DNA from: Limnothrix sp. CACIAM 69d
GTDB taxonomy: Bacteria; Cyanobacteriota; Cyanobacteriia; CACIAM-69d
Assembly: GCA_001913845.2 (NCBI GenBank)
Contig: MKGP02000088.1
Span: 142,157 to 206,156 of the forward strand
Length of the DNA stretch: 64,000 nucleotides
Reading direction: 5' to 3'
Both the position numbers and the translations under genes were made by a program. Of the stretch, positions 34,802-46,400 are shown piece after piece; positions within the stretch are counted from its first letter, which is position 1; each line of letters begins with the position of its first letter. Under the pieces are notes generated by a model. That model did not search any database, was not told the origin of the DNA, and was given only the letters and a program-made list of their open reading frames with translations.

Positions 34802-36481
34802 TTAACTCAGTTGGGCGATCGGGCATTGGTTGAGCAGGGTACGATCGCTCAGTAAGTCTTCAACGGTGACGCGTAAGGTGCGATCGGCATCCACTTCAAA
34901 GGCCACCCGAATTCGGTCAATGCCAGGCATTCCAGGCGGATCCAGTTGAGCCAAGCTGCGTGCGCCATCACGATCATTCAGCGGTTGAACTGAGGCTTGA
35001 CCGCCGATGGTTTTGGTGACCAATCGATCGCCGTCAAAAAAGATTTCGGTGCGCTGTTCCTCGTCGCCCAATTCTCCAATGATCAGTTCAATTTGAGGCT
35101 GATTTTCAATAGAGGCTCCCAAGAGCAATTCAACGGGCTTGGGGGTGGGGTAGGGCTGACCTTTGGGGATGATGGGATGCCAATTGTGGCGCTTTTCCCG
35201 TTGGTTCCAATAGCGAATTCCGTAGCCGTGATAGAGAAAATCGCGCACTTCTAAGCCGCTGGCCAGCTTCAAGGCTCCTTGGGCGATCGCTTCAAAGGGG
35301 CGATCGGTGGCGACTTTTTCGGTAGGGAAATAGTTACGAATCCAGGACTGAATGGCAGGAATTTGGCTCGTGCCACCTACCAATAACACCGCTTCGATCG
35401 ACTGCGGTTCTAGTCCTTGGCGAATGGCTTGCTGAAAAATTTGATCCAAGGCGCGATCGAGCTGTTGAAACAGACCCCGATCGCGCAAAATAGTTTCTAA
35501 TTCTGTGCGCGAAAGGCTTAGCTCTAGACTATTCAATGTTATGTCATCAAAATAGACTTCCTGGGCCGTTTCCTGATGCGAAAGGGCAATTTTGACCCGC
35601 TCCGCCAATCGCAGCAAAATTGGAGTTTTCTGGAAAGAATGACCCGCGAGATTGCCCGAGGAATTACCCAAGGCATTGCCTGGCCAGTCCACCGAAGATT
35701 GCTGTTGACTCCAATAGTCCACAATCCAGTTATCCAAATCGGATCCGCCCAGGTTTAAGCCTGCCTTGGCCAAAACCCTGGCGGTTTTCACGGTTTGTTG
35801 GGAATCTTCGAGGGCGCGGTTCCCCCACTTCAACAGAAACCCCAAGGGCCGGCCGGCGCTGGTGGCACTGGGGCGATCGAGCCGCACCAGGGACAGATCC
35901 AACGTGCCGCCGCCAAAATCCACCACCAACACCAAGTCCCGATCGCCTGCGCCATAGCCCAAAGCTGCCGCCGTTGGCTCGTCCAGCAAACGCACCTGTT
36001 CAATTTGCCCCAAGGCCGACTGGGCGATCGCCCGGGTTAACCAATTGCGGTATTGCTCAAAACTGTCCACCGGCACGGTCAAAATCAGTTGTGACCCAGC
36101 CCCTGCGCCGCCCCAAAACTGCTGCTCTGTTAGGGCGCGGGCAATGGCATCTAGAAACCACTGCCCCGCTTGCTCGAAATCCACCGATCGCCCGTCTAAC
36201 TCGGGCACAAATCCTTGGACGGCGGTTCCGATCCCCCGCTTGAATCCCCGAAATAAGCGCCCATCGGCCAATTGATCCAGCCCCCGATCGCGCACTGCTT
36301 GGCCGGCCACCACCTGACCTTCGGCCGCCTGGGCCACATACAACAGGCTGGGAATGAGCGGCGGGTTGGGAGACTGTCGCACCGAAAGTCCACTGAGATC
36401 CAGGGTTTCGGGATTGCCGGTTACGGGGTTGAGGTAGGTTACCACCGTGTTGCTGGTTCCAAAGTCGATCGCAATGGTCAT
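34802..36481 (-). CDS. Hsp70-family protein without C-terminal lid
   Basis: The 559-residue protein starts MTIAIDFGTSNTVVTY, the phosphate 1 loop of the Hsp70/actin ATPase fold. Further landmarks are DEPTAAALGYGAG (connect region), VVDFGGGTLDLSLVRLD (phosphate 2) and EAVLLVGGTSQIPAIQSWI (adenosine motif). A beta-sandwich-like substrate domain follows (about 420-550, IPKGQPYPTPKPVELLLG), but the sequence stops soon after DLLSDRTL, so the helical lid and the DnaK tail are missing. It is not the housekeeping DnaK. Cyanobacteria have several such divergent Hsp70s of unclear role. No DnaJ or GrpE gene is nearby. Confidence 0.88.
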   Translation of the reverse strand: MTIAIDFGTSNTVVTYLNPVTGNPETLDLSGLSVRQSPNPPLIPSLLYVAQAAEGQVVAGQAVRDRGLDQLADGRLFRGFKRGIGTAVQGFVPELDGRSVDFEQAGQWFLDAIARALTEQQFWGGAGAGSQLILTVPVDSFEQYRNWLTRAIAQSALGQIEQVRLLDEPTAAALGYGAGDRDLVLVVDFGGGTLDLSLVRLDRPSATSAGRPLGFLLKWGNRALEDSQQTVKTARVLAKAGLNLGGSDLDNWIVDYWSQQQSSVDWPGNALGNSSGNLAGHSFQKTPILLRLAERVKIALSHQETAQEVYFDDITLNSLELSLSRTELETILRDRGLFQQLDRALDQIFQQAIRQGLEPQSIEAVLLVGGTSQIPAIQSWIRNYFPTEKVATDRPFEAIAQGALKLASGLEVRDFLYHGYGIRYWNQREKRHNWHPIIPKGQPYPTPKPVELLLGASIENQPQIELIIGELGDEEQRTEIFFDGDRLVTKTIGGQASVQPLNDRDGARSLAQLDPPGMPGIDRIRVAFEVDADRTLRVTVEDLLSDRTLLNQCPIAQLS

Positions 36482-37255
36482 GGCAGTGGCAAAGGTGCAG
36501 TAAGGTGCGTTGGGTCATGAATCAATGGCTCAGTCAACAACCAGCCAACCAACCGGGAGCAAGCCATGCCGGGGATTCAGAACTCCAATTCGGTATTGTG
36601 CCAGTTTCCCAACGGGTTTCCCAATAGCCTTTTGCCGTGGCCTTTCCCACTGCCTTTCCCAAATTCTGGTCTCCAGCATGACCCCAGGTGGTTCCCAAGC
36701 CCCGATCGCTCCAATTTTCCCAGCCCTGCGCGATCGGTTGCTGTTTTCTTCATTCCTTGGCTCGATTCTTGCGGAGTGCGATTTAATGCCAAGGCCTGTG
36801 AATTGATTCCGTAATTTTACGTAGATATTTTACAAACTACCCGATCGCCCGACGAATCCCAACAAATCGTTGTCCTATCCTGAATTGCACCCTCCCGCCG
36901 CCGCAATCCCGCAGTCCAAAATTGAGATCTCGCACAGGGCTTGAATGGCATGGCCGATCCATGACTTGTCCATCTCAAGCCTTGCTGAGCCGCTGATTTC
37001 GGAACTAGAAACCAACCGATCGCGCCCGCATGGCAGTTGAACCCAGGGCAAATTCGTAGTCAATCCTGAACCAAACCGAAATTTCAACGACGACAGTTGA
37101 GCACACGCCGCTTTAAGGCTGCTTCAACATCGCACACTCAGCGATCGACCCAAGATCGCAAGTTCATAAATTCCCATCCTGGCGAAAACGGCTTAGGGTT
37201 CTTGAGGTTAAATGATTCCAGCGCACGAATCTGGCCGAATCCTCGTAGAATCAAT
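36482..37255. other. Spacer between the Hsp70-like gene and the thioredoxin operon
   Basis: About 770 bases that must hold both divergent promoters. TTTCCCA-type short repeats occur around 36600-36665. Short frames here look fortuitous, with no ribosome binding sites. No gene is supported. Confidence 0.6.
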
Positions 37256-37331
37256 GGAAGTGTGCTTCCGGATAGACGGCTCTCGGCGAAGTGGCACCCC
37301 CTCGCTGAGACCCCCAGCAAACTAGCCGTCT
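37256..37331 (+). promoter_or_regulatory. Folded leader element before the thioredoxin-ubiX operon
   Basis: Three helices can form within 76 bases: GGAAG-TGTG-CTTCC (37256-37269); an outer stem AGACGGCT/AGCCGTCT (37274-37281 with 37324-37331, 8 perfect pairs); and, stacked inside it, CTCGGCGA/TCGCTGAG (37282-37289 with 37302-37309, one G-U). A 14-base single strand with CCCCC lies between the inner stem and the outer closing arm. It ends 26 bases before the start codon, so it is placed like a cis-acting RNA. I do not recognise a known riboswitch class. Confidence 0.45.
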
Positions 37332-37357
37332 GAGCGCGGCGCAACTGGCTTACCCCC

Positions 37358-37903
37358 ATGCTTATGGAACGTATCGGAAAATACGCCCCCGATTTTGAAA
37401 TTCCTGGGGCCGATGGCAAAGTACACCACTTTGCGACCTATCTCGGTCAATACAAAGCGGCGGTGGTGATTTTCATGTGCAATCACTGCCCCTACGTGGG
37501 GATGTATCTCGATCGGCTGAAGGCTCTGCAAGCGGAATTTGAGCCACAGGGCGTAACGCTGATCGGGATCAATGCCAATGATGCCAATCAGTTCCCCGAA
37601 GATAGCTTCGATGCGATGAAGGTCTTTGCCCGGGAGCGGGGGTTAAATTTTCCCTACCTGTGGGATCCCACCCAGGACGTGGCGGACTGCTTCGGGGCCA
37701 AGAAAACACCCCAGGCTTTTTTGGTGGATGCCAACAGCGTCATGCGCTATATCGGCGCGGTGGATGACAGCCCCCAAGATCCATCCGTCATCACGCAGGC
37801 TTATTTGCGGGATGCGATTACCAGTTTTTTGGATGAACAGCCGATCGCGATTGCCTTCACGGAGGCGGTGGGTTGTTCTGTGAAATGGCGGCCCGGTCGA
37901 TGA
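37358..37903 (+). CDS. Thioredoxin-like protein (AhpC/TSA-type fold)
   Basis: The 181-residue protein has a thioredoxin fold: GKYAPDFEIPGADGK, then VIFMCNHCPYVGMY with a C-x2-C motif in the redox position, LIGINANDAN, and KTPQAFLVDANSVMRY with the conserved cis-Pro after Thr. It resembles the stand-alone, signal-less thioredoxin-like proteins with a CNHCPY site that are widespread in bacteria; the substrate is not known. It could be a thiol-disulfide reductase or a peroxidase-like protein. It is the first gene of an operon with ubiX: its stop overlaps the ubiX start as ATGA. The folded leader at 37256-37331 may control both. A second in-frame ATG lies two codons later. Confidence 0.88.
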   Translation: MLMERIGKYAPDFEIPGADGKVHHFATYLGQYKAAVVIFMCNHCPYVGMYLDRLKALQAEFEPQGVTLIGINANDANQFPEDSFDAMKVFARERGLNFPYLWDPTQDVADCFGAKKTPQAFLVDANSVMRYIGAVDDSPQDPSVITQAYLRDAITSFLDEQPIAIAFTEAVGCSVKWRPGR

Positions 37904-38616
37904 CCGACAGCGTTGAGCGCACGGAACTTAGCCCCAATATATCTCCGGATCTTGATCAACCTCAGTCGCACGATCGAGCGGATCAGCGACCGTTGATTTT
38001 GGGAGTTTCGGGGGCTTCGGGCTTGATCTACGCGGTGCGGGCCCTGAAGTGGCTGTTAACAGCGGGCTACGCGATCGAGCTGGTGGCTTCCAAGGCGGCC
38101 CACATGGTTTGGCAGTCAGAAAGCCAGGTGCAGATGCCCCTTGAACCCTCAACCCAGGAAGCGTTTTGGCGATCGCAGGCCGGCGTACCCACCGGAGGGC
38201 GGCTCATCTGCCATCGTTTCGGCAACGTAGGGGCCACCATCGCCAGCGGTTCCTATCGCACCTTGGGCATGGTGGTGATGCCTTGCAGCATGAGCACCGT
38301 GGGCAAATTGGCAGCGGGTTTAAGCAGCGATCTCCTGGAGCGGGCCGCCGATGTGCAACTGAAGGAGGGGCGGCCGCTGGTGTTGGTTCCTCGGGAAACC
38401 CCTTGGAGCTTGATTCATCTGCGGAACCTGACCCAGTTGGCCGAGGCCGGCGCGGCGATCGTGCCGGCCATTCCCGCTTGGTATCACCAACCGCAATCGA
38501 TTGAAGACTTGGTGGATTTTGTGGTGGCCAGGGCGCTCGATCGCCTGGCGATCGACTGTGTGCCTCTCCGGCGCTGGCAAGGGGGCAACGAAACGCCCGA
38601 AGATTTGCCGGGTTAA
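37900..38616 (+). CDS. ubiX: Flavin prenyltransferase UbiX
   Basis: UbiX joins dimethylallyl phosphate to FMN to make the prenylated flavin used by UbiD-type decarboxylases, needed here for plastoquinone-type quinone synthesis. The 238-residue protein has the FMN-binding LGVSGASGLIYAV, then MVVMPCSMSTVGKLAAGLSSDLLERAADV and RPLVLVPRETPWSLIHLRNL, the usual flavin and prenyl-phosphate signatures. The N-terminus is about 35 residues longer than in E. coli. ATG at 37900 overlaps the previous stop by four bases (ATGA), a sign of coupled translation. No ubiD gene lies in the window. Confidence 0.95.
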   Translation: MTDSVERTELSPNISPDLDQPQSHDRADQRPLILGVSGASGLIYAVRALKWLLTAGYAIELVASKAAHMVWQSESQVQMPLEPSTQEAFWRSQAGVPTGGRLICHRFGNVGATIASGSYRTLGMVVMPCSMSTVGKLAAGLSSDLLERAADVQLKEGRPLVLVPRETPWSLIHLRNLTQLAEAGAAIVPAIPAWYHQPQSIEDLVDFVVARALDRLAIDCVPLRRWQGGNETPEDLPG

Positions 38617-38805
38617 GCCCACTTGTTGAACTTTTTGCAGCCATTCTCATTTTTCAGGCATTCCCCATTACAAGCCCCAGTCCAAACCGCTTCGCCTCTC
38701 TCCTCTGGCGGAAGCACTCCCATCGGCCCCAATCCGAGCTAGGTTGGTTGAACGGCCAGGTCACGAAACAGCTAAGGTCGTCCGGAAGAGGAGAGAGAGC
38801 GGGTA

Positions 38806-39870
38806 ATGGCGCGCCTGTTGGGATTACTACTGCTGGTGGTGGGGTTGCTGTTGTTAGCAGCTCAAAACCCTTCGCCCCTGCTACCTTTGGTGGTGTTTGG
38901 CCGGCCGATGGTGACTTTGCCGTTGGGGTGGTGGCTGGCTGGTGCAGGGGCTGCGGGGGCCGCAACGATGGGCCTGATTGGCCTGTTGGTTCAATTGGGC
39001 CGGCCGCCCCGCCGTCCGGTGATCGATCGCCGGCCAGCCCCCGAATCCGAGCAGTCTCGCTCTCCCCGACAGCGTTTGATTAATCAGCCCTTAGGCGATG
39101 AGTTGGAAGACGAGTGGGGCAGCGGGGAATCGGCCGCCGAGGGCCAAGCAAACGGTCAACCGGGCAATGCCTCTTGGCGATCGCGCCTGTTTTCCTTACA
39201 AGCGGAGCCGCGCCCTTCTGCCACCGCCGCCGAACTGGAACAGGAATTGGCCGATTGGGCTGTGCCCGATCGCCCGCAGAAGGGTTGGAATCACGATCCG
39301 GAGTGGGATGAATGGGCAGAAACGGCTCCCGACAGCAACCGAACCCAGCCGAGTCCGCCCCGATCGAACCCATCGTCGCCTCAGGATCGTCCCCGATCGA
39401 CCAATCGGATCGATCGCCCCTTTGACCCCGACCCGGCCCCGGCCCGCCCCCAAGCCCCTCAAGCCGCTCCTCCAAAACCAGAACCTAAGCCCCTTGAAGC
39501 GCCCGCCCGACCCGCCGCCACCCGTCGTGAAGGAACCAGCTACTCCATTCGCTATCAACGGGACGAGGACGATTTAGAAGAACTAGCAGCAGAAGCGCCA
39601 AAAGTAGAAGCGCCAGAAAAACCAGCAACGCCAGCAAGATCGGCAGCACCGCCCAAAGCCGATCGCGCCGCAACGGCCAAAGGCTCAGAATCTTCAAGGC
39701 CAGAATCTTCAAAGCCAGAATCAGAATTGCCGCCGCCCGCCGAGCGATCGCGCTCCGTCACCGATGCGGAATATCGCGTTCTGACCCCGCCCGCCCCCCA
39801 ATCCACCGCCCCTCAGGTCAACGATTGGGATCGATCGGCCCCCGATGATGACTGGGACGACAATTGGTAG
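38806..39870 (+). CDS. LapA-like membrane protein with disordered tail
   Basis: The first 65 residues hold two membrane helices in the LapA-like arrangement (MARLLGLLLLVVGLLLLAAQN, then LPLGWWLAGAGAAGAATMGLIGLLVQL). The rest, about 285 residues, is low-complexity and rich in Pro, Ala, Arg, Glu and Ser, and is probably disordered in the cytosol. It ends DDDWDDNW. Some short islands such as REGTSYSIRYQRDEDDLEEL may be binding motifs. AGGAGAGAG precedes the start at 38806. The protein may recruit other proteins to the membrane, but nothing in the sequence says which. Confidence 0.8.
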   Translation: MARLLGLLLLVVGLLLLAAQNPSPLLPLVVFGRPMVTLPLGWWLAGAGAAGAATMGLIGLLVQLGRPPRRPVIDRRPAPESEQSRSPRQRLINQPLGDELEDEWGSGESAAEGQANGQPGNASWRSRLFSLQAEPRPSATAAELEQELADWAVPDRPQKGWNHDPEWDEWAETAPDSNRTQPSPPRSNPSSPQDRPRSTNRIDRPFDPDPAPARPQAPQAAPPKPEPKPLEAPARPAATRREGTSYSIRYQRDEDDLEELAAEAPKVEAPEKPATPARSAAPPKADRAATAKGSESSRPESSKPESELPPPAERSRSVTDAEYRVLTPPAPQSTAPQVNDWDRSAPDDDWDDNW

Positions 39871-39906
39871 AACTTGAATTGGTAAAACTCGAATTGGTAA
39901 AGCTTG
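39862..39906. repeat. 15-bp tandem repeat, 3 units
   Basis: Three units of AATTGGTARARCTYG. The first overlaps the last codons and stop (encoding NW-stop) of the LapA-like gene, so the array begins inside the gene and runs into the spacer. Confidence 0.82.
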
Positions 39907-39972
39907 CACTCGCCATTCAACCCAAAGCCAATCAAACTCAATACCCAATACAAACTCAATACTCAATACAAA

Positions 39973-39998
39973 GGGGCCGTCGCGATCGCAACGGCCCC
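39973..39998 (-). terminator. Probable terminator of petH
   Basis: GGGGCCGT pairs with ACGGCCCC around a 10-base loop that includes GCGATCGC. On the minus strand it is followed by TTTG only, so the U-tract is short. It lies 77 bases after the petH stop. Confidence 0.6.
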
Positions 39999-40074
39999 CT
40001 CAATTTCATGGCAATCCCTAAACCAACTCAGCCATTCCAGCCCAAAACCGGGGTAGGAGCTGAACCCTCAAGGT

Positions 40075-42081
<2,007 letters not shown>

Positions 42082-43083
42082 ATGACCAGCAAGCCAGATC
42101 GCGTCGTCTTAATTGGTGTGGCCGGCGATTCCGGGTGCGGTAAATCGACCTTTTTGCGTCGCCTAGAAGACTTGTTCGGCGCAGAGTTAATGACCGTGAT
42201 CTGTCTGGACGATTACCACAGTCTAGACCGCAAGCAACGTAAGGAAGCGGGTGTGACGGCTCTGGATCCGAGAGCCAATAACTTTGATCTGATGTATGAG
42301 CAGATCAAAGCCCTTAAGAATGGCGAAACCATCAATAAGCCCATCTACAACCACGAAACCGGCCTGATCGATCCGCCGGAAGTGGTACACCCCAACCACA
42401 TTGTGGTGATTGAGGGCTTGCACCCGCTTTATGACGAGCGCGTTCGCAGTCTGTTGGACTTTAGCGTCTACCTCGATATCAGCGATGAGGTGAAAATCGC
42501 TTGGAAGATTCAACGCGACATGGCTGAACGGGGTCACACCTATGAGGATGTGCTGACCGCGATCGAGGCCCGTCGTCCGGACTTTGAAGCTTACATTGAC
42601 CCGCAAAAGACCCACGCCGATGTGGTGTTGCAAATTCTGCCGACGCAGTTAATTGCCAACGATGAAGAGCGCAAGATCCTGCGGGTGCGGATGATGCAAC
42701 GCACGGGCGTTGAAGGGTTCGAGCCGGTGTATCTGTTTGATGAAGGCTCCACGATCCACTGGACTCCCTGCGGCCGTAAGCTGACCTGCTCCTACCCCGG
42801 CATGAAGCTGTTCTATGGGCCTGACACCTACTACGGCAACCAAGTTTCGGTGCTGGAAGTGGATGGCCAGTTCGAGAATCTCGAAGAGATGATCTACGTA
42901 GAAAGCCACCTGAGCAACACCTCTGCGAAGTACTACGGCGAAATGACGGAGCTGTTGCTGAAGCACCGTGACTACCCTGGCTCGAACAATGGTTCGGGTC
43001 TGTTCCAAGTGCTGACGGGTCTGAAGATGCGGGCGGCCTATGAGCGTCTGACCCAAAAGACGCTGGTGGGTGTGGGTCTGTAA
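42082..43083 (+). CDS. prk: Phosphoribulokinase
   Basis: PRK phosphorylates ribulose-5-phosphate with ATP to make ribulose-1,5-bisphosphate, the substrate of Rubisco. The 333-residue protein starts MTSKPDRVVLIGVAGDSGCGKST; the P-loop carries the first regulatory cysteine. A second Cys is in TVICLDDYHS, with the catalytic Asp. Near residue 235 there is the C-terminal pair TPCGRKLTCSY, which in other species forms a disulfide that binds CP12. All cysteines needed for thioredoxin and CP12 control in the dark thus seem present. The gene stands alone with its own promoter and terminator. Confidence 0.98.
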   Translation: MTSKPDRVVLIGVAGDSGCGKSTFLRRLEDLFGAELMTVICLDDYHSLDRKQRKEAGVTALDPRANNFDLMYEQIKALKNGETINKPIYNHETGLIDPPEVVHPNHIVVIEGLHPLYDERVRSLLDFSVYLDISDEVKIAWKIQRDMAERGHTYEDVLTAIEARRPDFEAYIDPQKTHADVVLQILPTQLIANDEERKILRVRMMQRTGVEGFEPVYLFDEGSTIHWTPCGRKLTCSYPGMKLFYGPDTYYGNQVSVLEVDGQFENLEEMIYVESHLSNTSAKYYGEMTELLLKHRDYPGSNNGSGLFQVLTGLKMRAAYERLTQKTLVGVGL

Positions 43084-43435
43084 GCGTTCTGAATCCTGGC
43101 CTCGAAGCTGTTTCGAGACTCGGTTGAGGCAACAGATAGAAACCCGCCGCGAAGTGGGTTTGGCCACTCAATTTCTGGATCCTTTTCGTTGAAATCCGGG
43201 GATTTGAAACAATTTGAAGATAATGGTGGGGATGTTCCATGGGGACATCCTCCTTTTTTGTCGATCGGGGTGGCGATCGAGGTGGTGATATTGGATTGAT
43301 GATTTTGTTGATTAAGCTAGGACATGAGCGCAGGACAAACTGGACGCAGCGAGGCTGATGGGCTGACCAAAGCCTGATAAAAGGGGTTGGGGCCGAGCGA
43401 TCGGGTTGCCCAACGGCCATAAAGGAACGAAGCGA
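43084..43435. other. 352-bp spacer between prk and the PAS cyclase
   Basis: Contains a small hairpin (AAACCC/GGGTTT at about 43140-43162), the prk terminator (43230-43259) and presumably the cyclase promoter. No gene is supported. Confidence 0.65.
43230..43259 (+). terminator. Rho-independent terminator of prk
   Basis: GGATGTTCC pairs with GGGACATCC (one G-U) across a tight ATG loop; TCC and then TTTTTT follow. Confidence 0.85.
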
Positions 43436-46400
43436 ATGGGTTTGGTGGGAGGACAGACAGGCGATGGCATCGGCGGCAGCCCAAGGCGGTTGTCGTTGCG
43501 TTGGCTGCTGGGTCTGGGGGTGGTGCTGCCGGTGGGGGTGGCATTGGTGATTAGCCAGGGGATCTATGGCTGGCAGGTGCGCGATTTGAGCGATCGCACG
43601 GCCCAACGATGGCAGCAGGTGTTGGGGGCCCGGGCTAGCGATCGACTGGTGAGCCACTTGCAAGGTGCAATTCAGCTTAATCAATCCTTGGGCGATGGGG
43701 CCCGCTGGGGCCAGTGGGCCCAAAGTCCCCAAGACCTGGAGCGTTGGCTGTGGCAACAGTCCCAGCGATCGCGGGCCCTGCGATTTGCGGCCTTTGGCCG
43801 AGACAATGGGGCCCTGACGGCGGTGGAACGCACGGAAACGGGATCTTTGCTGCTGTGGGCTGCGCCGCCGAAGCCGAATCAGGGGCTGGCCATTTACAAC
43901 ACCAACAGCCAAGGGGATCGATCGGGTCTGCTGCGCAGCCAGGGCGATTTTGCGATCGAGCGGGAGGCTTGGTTTCGGGCAGCGACTTTGGCGGGCCGGC
44001 CCACTTGGTTTCTGTGGCCCCTGAGCGAACAAACGGCGGCCCCGATCGCGGCGATCGCGGAGCCGGTGGTGGGGGCCGATGGCCGGCGCTTGGGGGTGTC
44101 GGTATCGGCGGTGTCTTTGCAACCGTTGGGGGTGGAACTGGCCCAGTTGGGAGATGTGGATGTGGCGGTGGTGGATCGATCGGGGCAACTGTTGGCCCTG
44201 AGTGAGCGATCGACCCAGGCCGGTCAGCCGCCAGCCCGCAATCGCTGGCCCCTGTTGCTGGAGCGTTGGCAGCAGGCCAGTGGCCCCTTAGAACAGTGGG
44301 ATGGGGAACGATCGACCACGATTCGCCTGGGCAACCAAACCTATCGCCTTTGGGCCCAACCCCTGAAGAATCCGAATTTACCTAACTGGGTGGTGTTGGT
44401 GGCCGCCCCGATCGATAGCCTCAGCGATCCGGGTAGCAATGCCCTCACCGTTGCCGTGCTTTTCCTCTCCGTGGGCTGTGCCCTGGGTGTGGCCTGGTTG
44501 TTGCTGCGGCTGATTGAGCAACCCTTGGCTCGGTTTGCCCAAACGGCCCAAACCATGGCCAGCGGTCACATTACGGGGCCCATTGAACCCACGGGCCTGC
44601 GAGAGCTAGATGAAGCGGCCCGCCAAGTGCGACTGATGATGCGGGAGTTGCGGGCGGCCATGGCGGCCTTTGAGCGCGATCGGGACACCCTCCAAGAACG
44701 CATCCGTGAACGCACCAGCGCCCTCAGCCTTTCCGAAACCAAGTTTTCCAAAATCTTTTACGCCAGCCCCAGCGGCATTTGTCTGATGCAACTGGATAAC
44801 AGTTGCGTTTTGGACTTCAACGACAGTTTCCTCGACATTTTTGGCTACAGCTTCGAGGAAATGATGGGCTTTGCCAGCATGGAATTCAACATCTGGCTGC
44901 GGGCGGAAGATCGCCTGGCCGTGATGCAGGCCCTGCAACGGGGCAGCAGCATCCGCAACCAGGAAATTCCAGTCCGCACCAAGGGCCGAGACATCCGCAC
45001 GGTGCTGCTGTCGGCGGAGTTGCTCTATCTCCACGGCATGGAATGTGCCCTGTTGGTAGTCCATGACATCACGGACTACAAAGGCCTAGAAGAAGACCTG
45101 CGCTATTCCCAACAGCGCCTGGAAGAAATGGAGCGGCGGCGGGCCTTGGCGCTGTTGGAGGTGTCCCGCGATGAGTTGCGATCGACCCTGGAGAAGCTAG
45201 AAACGGTTCTTGGCTCCGTGCGCGATGCCCTCGTTTGGACAGATCCAGCGGGCAAGGTGCAATGGTGTAATCCTGCCTTTGAGCGGTTAGTCCAACAGTC
45301 CCATGAGCAAGTCATTGGCCAAGATTTAATCGACTGCTTGCCTCTAATCCATCGTGGCAAACAACTGCCCACGTCTCTGCATCCGGTCGCCCGGGCGTTG
45401 GAAATCGGTTCGGGCAACACGGCCTACGAATTTCACAACTCAGCGGGCGATCGCTATTCCCTGGAAATTGCTTGGTCTAATGTGACGCTGCCGGATCCCG
45501 ACGGTGCGCCCAACCACAACCAAACCAGTGCCGTTCTGGCAATTCGGGACATCACCGAGCGCAAGCGACTGATTGCCGAGGTGCTGCGGGCCAAGCGCTT
45601 CATTGACGGCATTATTGAACATATTCCGCTGGCAGTTTATGTCAAGGATGTGCGGCAGAATTTCCGGTTTGTGCTCTGGAATCGAGCCAGCGAAAAGCTC
45701 TTTGGCATTCCGCGCGATCGGGCCTTGGGCAAAAACGCCGATGATTTATTTCCCATTAAGCGAGCCACCACCATCCTGGAACAGGACGTGCAGGCGGTGG
45801 AAGAACGGCGCGAGCTGGAAATTCCCGAAGAGCAGGTGACTGGGCCCAATGAATCCCTGGTGTTGCGCACGGTGAAAGTGCCGCTATTTGATCCCAATGG
45901 GGGTGTGGCCTATCTGCTTTGCATTACGGACAACATCACCCAGCGCAAACAGGCGGAACAGGCCCTCAGTGAAAGCCAGGCTCAATTCCGAATGCTGACG
46001 GAACAGGCCAGCGGCGATCTGATGTTGGTGCATGACGTGCATGGGCAAATTTTGGATGCGAACCAACAGGTTTGCACCGTGTTGGGCTACTCCAAGGCGG
46101 AACTGCTGCAAATGAATGTGCGGGCGATCGACACCCTGGCTTCTTTGGATCAGCACGATCGAATCTGGGCCATGATGAAGCCGGGGCAACCCGTGACCGT
46201 GGAAGGCATGTATCGCTGCAAGAGCGGCCGCACTTTGCCCGTGGAAACCCGGGTGGGAATGCGCGAGTCCCAAGGTCAGAAAATTTTTCTGGCGATGGCC
46301 CGGGATGTGACCGATCGCAAGCAAATGGAAGAGGCCTTGCAACGGGCCGAAGAAAACTACCGCAGCATTGTGGAAAACGCGGTGGAAGGGATTTTTCAGT

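Noticed and set aside
37274..37331. Possible tRNA in the leader of the thioredoxin gene
   Set aside because: At 58 bases it is too short for a tRNA and lacks a T-arm consensus and an anticodon arm.
42479..44188. 569-codon minus-strand frame across the prk/cyclase boundary
   Set aside because: It overlaps two firmly identified genes and the terminator between them, and its Ser/Arg/Pro/His composition looks non-coding.
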